A DNA stretch of 64,000 nt from Chloroflexota bacterium (GTDB lineage: Bacteria > Chloroflexota > Anaerolineae > Anaerolineales > Anaerolineaceae). The position numbers were made by a program, and so were the translations under genes. Positions 61,965 to 64,000 of the stretch are shown piece after piece. Position 1 is the first letter of the stretch, and each line of letters opens with the position of its first letter. The notes under the pieces were generated by a model. The model saw only the letters and a list, made by a program, of their open reading frames with translations. It searched no databases and was not told the origin of the DNA. The stretch lies in assembly GCA_029561345.1 (NCBI GenBank), contig JAKQJC010000043.1:117958-181957 (forward strand). The letters run 5' to 3'.

Positions 61965-62390
61965 TTACTTGTTCTGCTCCACCAGAGCCGATTGGATCTT
62001 TTTTATGGCGCTGCCGCGGATGACCTTAACGCCCACAATGGTGGTGGGCACAGCCATGGAGGTGGTGTTGCCCAGTCGGCTGCGATAAAGGTGTGCCATC
62101 ACCTGCGCGCCGGTGCGGTTATTTGCAACATTCACCTGCAAATGAATGATATGGTTGGCCTGGAGATCACGCTCCAGATCTTCACAGGCCGGTCAGGTGT
62201 GGGTCATGAACACAATCACCGGCACGCCGGGCCACTGCCATTTAAGGCCCAGTTGATCCATGATCTGGTTGGTTTCTTCAAGCGAAGCGATGGGTTTATC
62301 CACCGGCGTCATGGCGAGGAAAAAGAAGGCCATCAGCCCCAATACCGCCAGAACCACCATCACGGTTGCAGTTCCACCCATCTGTTTCAT
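61965..62390 (-). CDS. Thioredoxin-fold selenoprotein (Sec-Pro-Ala-Cys)
   Basis: A 141-residue protein if TGA at 62195-62193 is read as selenocysteine. A membrane anchor (about residues 9-28) is followed by a thioredoxin fold: strand [10 protein letters not shown], then Sec66-Pro-Ala-Cys69, helix EDLERDLQA, and the cis-Pro motif MAVPTTIV near the end. The fold continues for 75 codons past the TGA to a TAA at 61967-61965. An ideal hairpin lies 16 bases after the TGA. AAAGGAGG, 7 bases before ATG 62390, is a strong ribosome site. Normal gene callers would give a 65-residue truncated protein. The UxxC motif predicts thiol/selenol redox activity outside the membrane. Confidence 0.85.
62157..62190 (-). 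promoter_or_regulatory. Bacterial SECIS element
   Basis: Just after the TGA, GGCCTG pairs with CAGGCC (6 bp) and AGATC with GATCT (5 bp). The 8-base apical loop UGGAGCGU has G at position 2. The loop begins 16 bases after the UGA, within the usual spacing for bacterial SECIS. Confidence 0.75.
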
Positions 62391-62539
62391 TGTTTTTCCT
62401 CCTTTCTGCAGGGTATAACCATGTATATATACAGTATATCCGATTTTCAAATCCTTTTTCAATGCGGCATAGGCCAGCCTCAAAAAAACGTTTTCAAAAG
62501 AATGGGGAAATCAGGCAAGCTGTTGGATGAGTGCGCCCA

Positions 62540-62795
62540 TCAAGTCATTTTGCGCTGCCAGACGCCCGTGCATTCGGCCAGAATGCCGCGGCCGTTTTCT
62601 TCGCTGCCCTTCAAGGCCATCTCTTCGCCAAAGAAGAAGGCGGCCAGCTCGCGGCCCTGCGCGGGGGAATCAAATTCTTAATCCGTGTGCATCCAGGTGG
62701 AGGTGAAGCCCTGCTCTTTCAACAGGTCATCATAAGGCAGCAGATGGGCAGGCGGGGTGGGGGCAAGAAAACATCCTATGACGTTTTTAGAAATA
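62540..62795 (-). pseudogene. Remnant of a methyltransferase-like gene
   Basis: In one minus-strand frame, PPAHLLPYDDLLKEQG is followed by TSTWMHTD, an in-frame TAA (62680-62678), and EFDSPAQGRELAAFFFGEEM then ILAECTGVWQRKMT to a TGA at 62542-62540. This looks like the C-terminal part of a class I SAM methyltransferase-like protein of the kind found in Chloroflexota. The N-terminal part is missing, and a stop lies just upstream of the frame. No SECIS question arises because the stop is TAA. Confidence 0.45.
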
Positions 62796-62816
62796 CCCCT
62801 GGGCCGTTACAAACCA

Positions 62817-63890
62817 CTAAGGATTTTGCGCCGCCAGCAGGGTTTTGTCAAAAAACTCGAGCATGCGCTTTTTGTACGCTTCTGTATCCGTGTAAAGCCC
62901 CAGGGTGTGCTGCGAATTGGGCAGTTCCCACACCGTCACATTCGCCTGCCCGGCCGCCATTTTCCAGGCCATGTAAGGTTCATCACCGGCGCCGGCGGCC
63001 ACCAGCAGCACCGGGCGCGGGGCAATTTGGGCCACATTTTCCACCATCGAGGAAGGGGCCTGGCCGCACATCTCCGACATGGCCCAATCGTGCACCCACA
63101 TCATCGGCACCATGAAAAACAGGGCCTGATAGGTGCCGGTGAGGGGGTAGTAATCGTCCACGCGGGTTAAAGCGGCACCGTCAGCCATCACCGCCTTTAA
63201 GGCGGGTTCCTTTGCCGCGCCCTGCAGCACGGCCATGCCCCCCAGCGAAAGGCCCAAACCGCCTACCCGTTCCGGGCTCACGTCAACACGGCTGCGCAGA
63301 AAAGCCACGCCCGCCTGCACATCCGCGCTGTTATCGTAGGACAGGTAGGTTGTGCCGCCGCTCTCGCCATGTCCGCGCATATCCAGCAGAAGCACCCCGT
63401 AACCCTGGCTGGCCAGTGCCGCCGCATGGTTCAAGGGCTGCATGCGGCTGCTGCTGGCGCCGTGCAGGGCCAGCACGGCTGCCCGGTTCTTAGAAGGGAT
63501 GTACCAGCCCACCAGTTTGACGCCATCGCGGGTGGTGACGGTGACATCTTCATAAGTCATGCCAAAATCGGCCGGAGTCTGGAAAACCGCCTGGCGCTGC
63601 GGGTAAGCAATTTGCGCGGCATTGTAAATGGGAATGACGCCGTACACCACCAGGAGTGCCTCAAACAGCACAATGATCAACAGGCGGCGCAGCACCCATT
63701 TTTCATCCGGCATCACCCGGCGCAGCAGCCGGTCTCCGCCCCAGCCCAGCAGCGCGCCCAGTGCCAGCCCACCCAGAAACCACGGCCAAAAAACGCCCGT
63801 GCTGCCCAGGGCAGCGCCGATCACGCCGCCAACCAGGGTGTTGACGAACAGCGGGTTTCGCAGCAGTTTTCGCAGGGAGGGAATTTTCAT
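62817..63890 (-). CDS. Membrane-anchored alpha/beta hydrolase
   Basis: A 357-residue protein with two or three N-terminal membrane segments (about 15-100) and an alpha/beta hydrolase domain (about 105-350). VLALHGASSSRMQPL is the oxyanion region, VLLLDMRGHGESGG the usual strand-3 block, GLGLSLGGMAVL the nucleophile elbow (Ser in GLSLGG), and a late His in NSQHTLGL completes the triad. Likely an esterase or peptidase outside the membrane. AAAGGAAAA precedes the ATG. Confidence 0.88.
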   Translation of the reverse strand: MKIPSLRKLLRNPLFVNTLVGGVIGAALGSTGVFWPWFLGGLALGALLGWGGDRLLRRVMPDEKWVLRRLLIIVLFEALLVVYGVIPIYNAAQIAYPQRQAVFQTPADFGMTYEDVTVTTRDGVKLVGWYIPSKNRAAVLALHGASSSRMQPLNHAAALASQGYGVLLLDMRGHGESGGTTYLSYDNSADVQAGVAFLRSRVDVSPERVGGLGLSLGGMAVLQGAAKEPALKAVMADGAALTRVDDYYPLTGTYQALFFMVPMMWVHDWAMSEMCGQAPSSMVENVAQIAPRPVLLVAAGAGDEPYMAWKMAAGQANVTVWELPNSQHTLGLYTDTEAYKKRMLEFFDKTLLAAQNP

Positions 63891-63969
63891 GGCTGTTTTC
63901 CTTTAACCTTCAGCTTGAATAGGCTGTCCAGGCGCCGGATATGATATGCAGAAGCTGATACAAGACTTT

Positions 63970-63998
63970 AAAGTATCATCAGGCGCGGCGCCCGTCAA
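63970..63998 (-). promoter_or_regulatory. Promoter of the hydrolase gene
   Basis: On the minus strand, TTGACG (63998-63993), 17-base spacer, TACTTT (63975-63970), giving a start near 63963 and a leader of about 70 bases. Confidence 0.7.
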
Positions 63999-64000
63999 GC

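Noticed and set aside
62193..62483. Reading the frame as a short 65- to 96-residue membrane protein or a nonsense-mutated pseudogene
   Set aside because: The thioredoxin fold goes on uninterrupted for 75 codons after the TGA, the TGA is at the catalytic Cys position, and a fitting SECIS hairpin is present.

Overview
The window looks like a chromosomal piece of a Chloroflexota bacterium, probably class Anaerolineae. This is inference from gene content: a single-chain pyruvate:ferredoxin oxidoreductase, secreted proteins with Thr/Pro-rich linkers, large beta-propeller, PAS, GAF and HD-GYP sensors, a TPP-riboswitch thiamine operon, and a B. subtilis-type SOS box. GC content is high, promoters are easily seen sigma70-type boxes, and several genes appear leaderless. 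I see no rRNA, tRNA, insertion sequence, prophage or CRISPR array.

Layout. 1-7.6 kb holds housekeeping genes: the end of a peptidoglycan-binding protein, a SprA-type metallopeptidase, a rhodanese, hutI, an HD hydrolase, murJ, then xseA-xseB-DUF212 on the other strand. 7.7-14.5 kb holds a NERD/zinc-finger protein, a periplasmic-binding HD-GYP sensor, an aminotransferase and two membrane proteins. 14.5-32.7 kb is a surface-polysaccharide locus: ABC exporter, rmlB-rmlA-rmlD, four glycosyltransferases, a secreted beta-helix protein, a polytopic membrane protein that is probably a GT-C enzyme, and a two-gene module for a 3-amino-3,6-dideoxy sugar. nifJ follows at 33.1-36.7 kb.

36.9-40.6 kb is a cassette whose promoter carries a GAAC-N4-GTTC dyad between its -35 and -10 boxes. 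It encodes a small DNA-binding protein, a RecA-like protein without Walker A, a 95-residue protein and a divergent family-B DNA polymerase, and it resembles a DNA-damage mutasome. 41.8-46.9 kb (minus strand) is a TPP-riboswitch operon with thiamine diphosphokinase and an ABC transporter, into which an HMA metal-binding gene is inserted. 47.0-54.5 kb carries a propeller-GGDEF sensor, PrsW, a clostripain-family lipoprotein and two small genes.

54.6-58.3 kb is an RNA-metabolism locus. A Ro60 (TROVE-vWA) protein is preceded by five tandem Y-RNA-like genes and a 2H phosphoesterase of the RNA 2',3'-cyclic phosphodiesterase type. The 5' strand of one RNA matches human Y4 at 14 of 20 positions. The last part (58.4-64 kb, minus strand) has an iron alcohol dehydrogenase overlapping an HD-GYP gene, an AIM24 protein, a thioredoxin-fold selenoprotein with Sec-Pro-Ala-Cys and a fitting bacterial SECIS hairpin, a methyltransferase remnant and a membrane-anchored alpha/beta hydrolase.

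The three strongest discoveries are the Ro60/five-Y-RNA locus, the selenocysteine thioredoxin-like gene that standard gene calling would cut short, and the SOS-type polymerase-B cassette.
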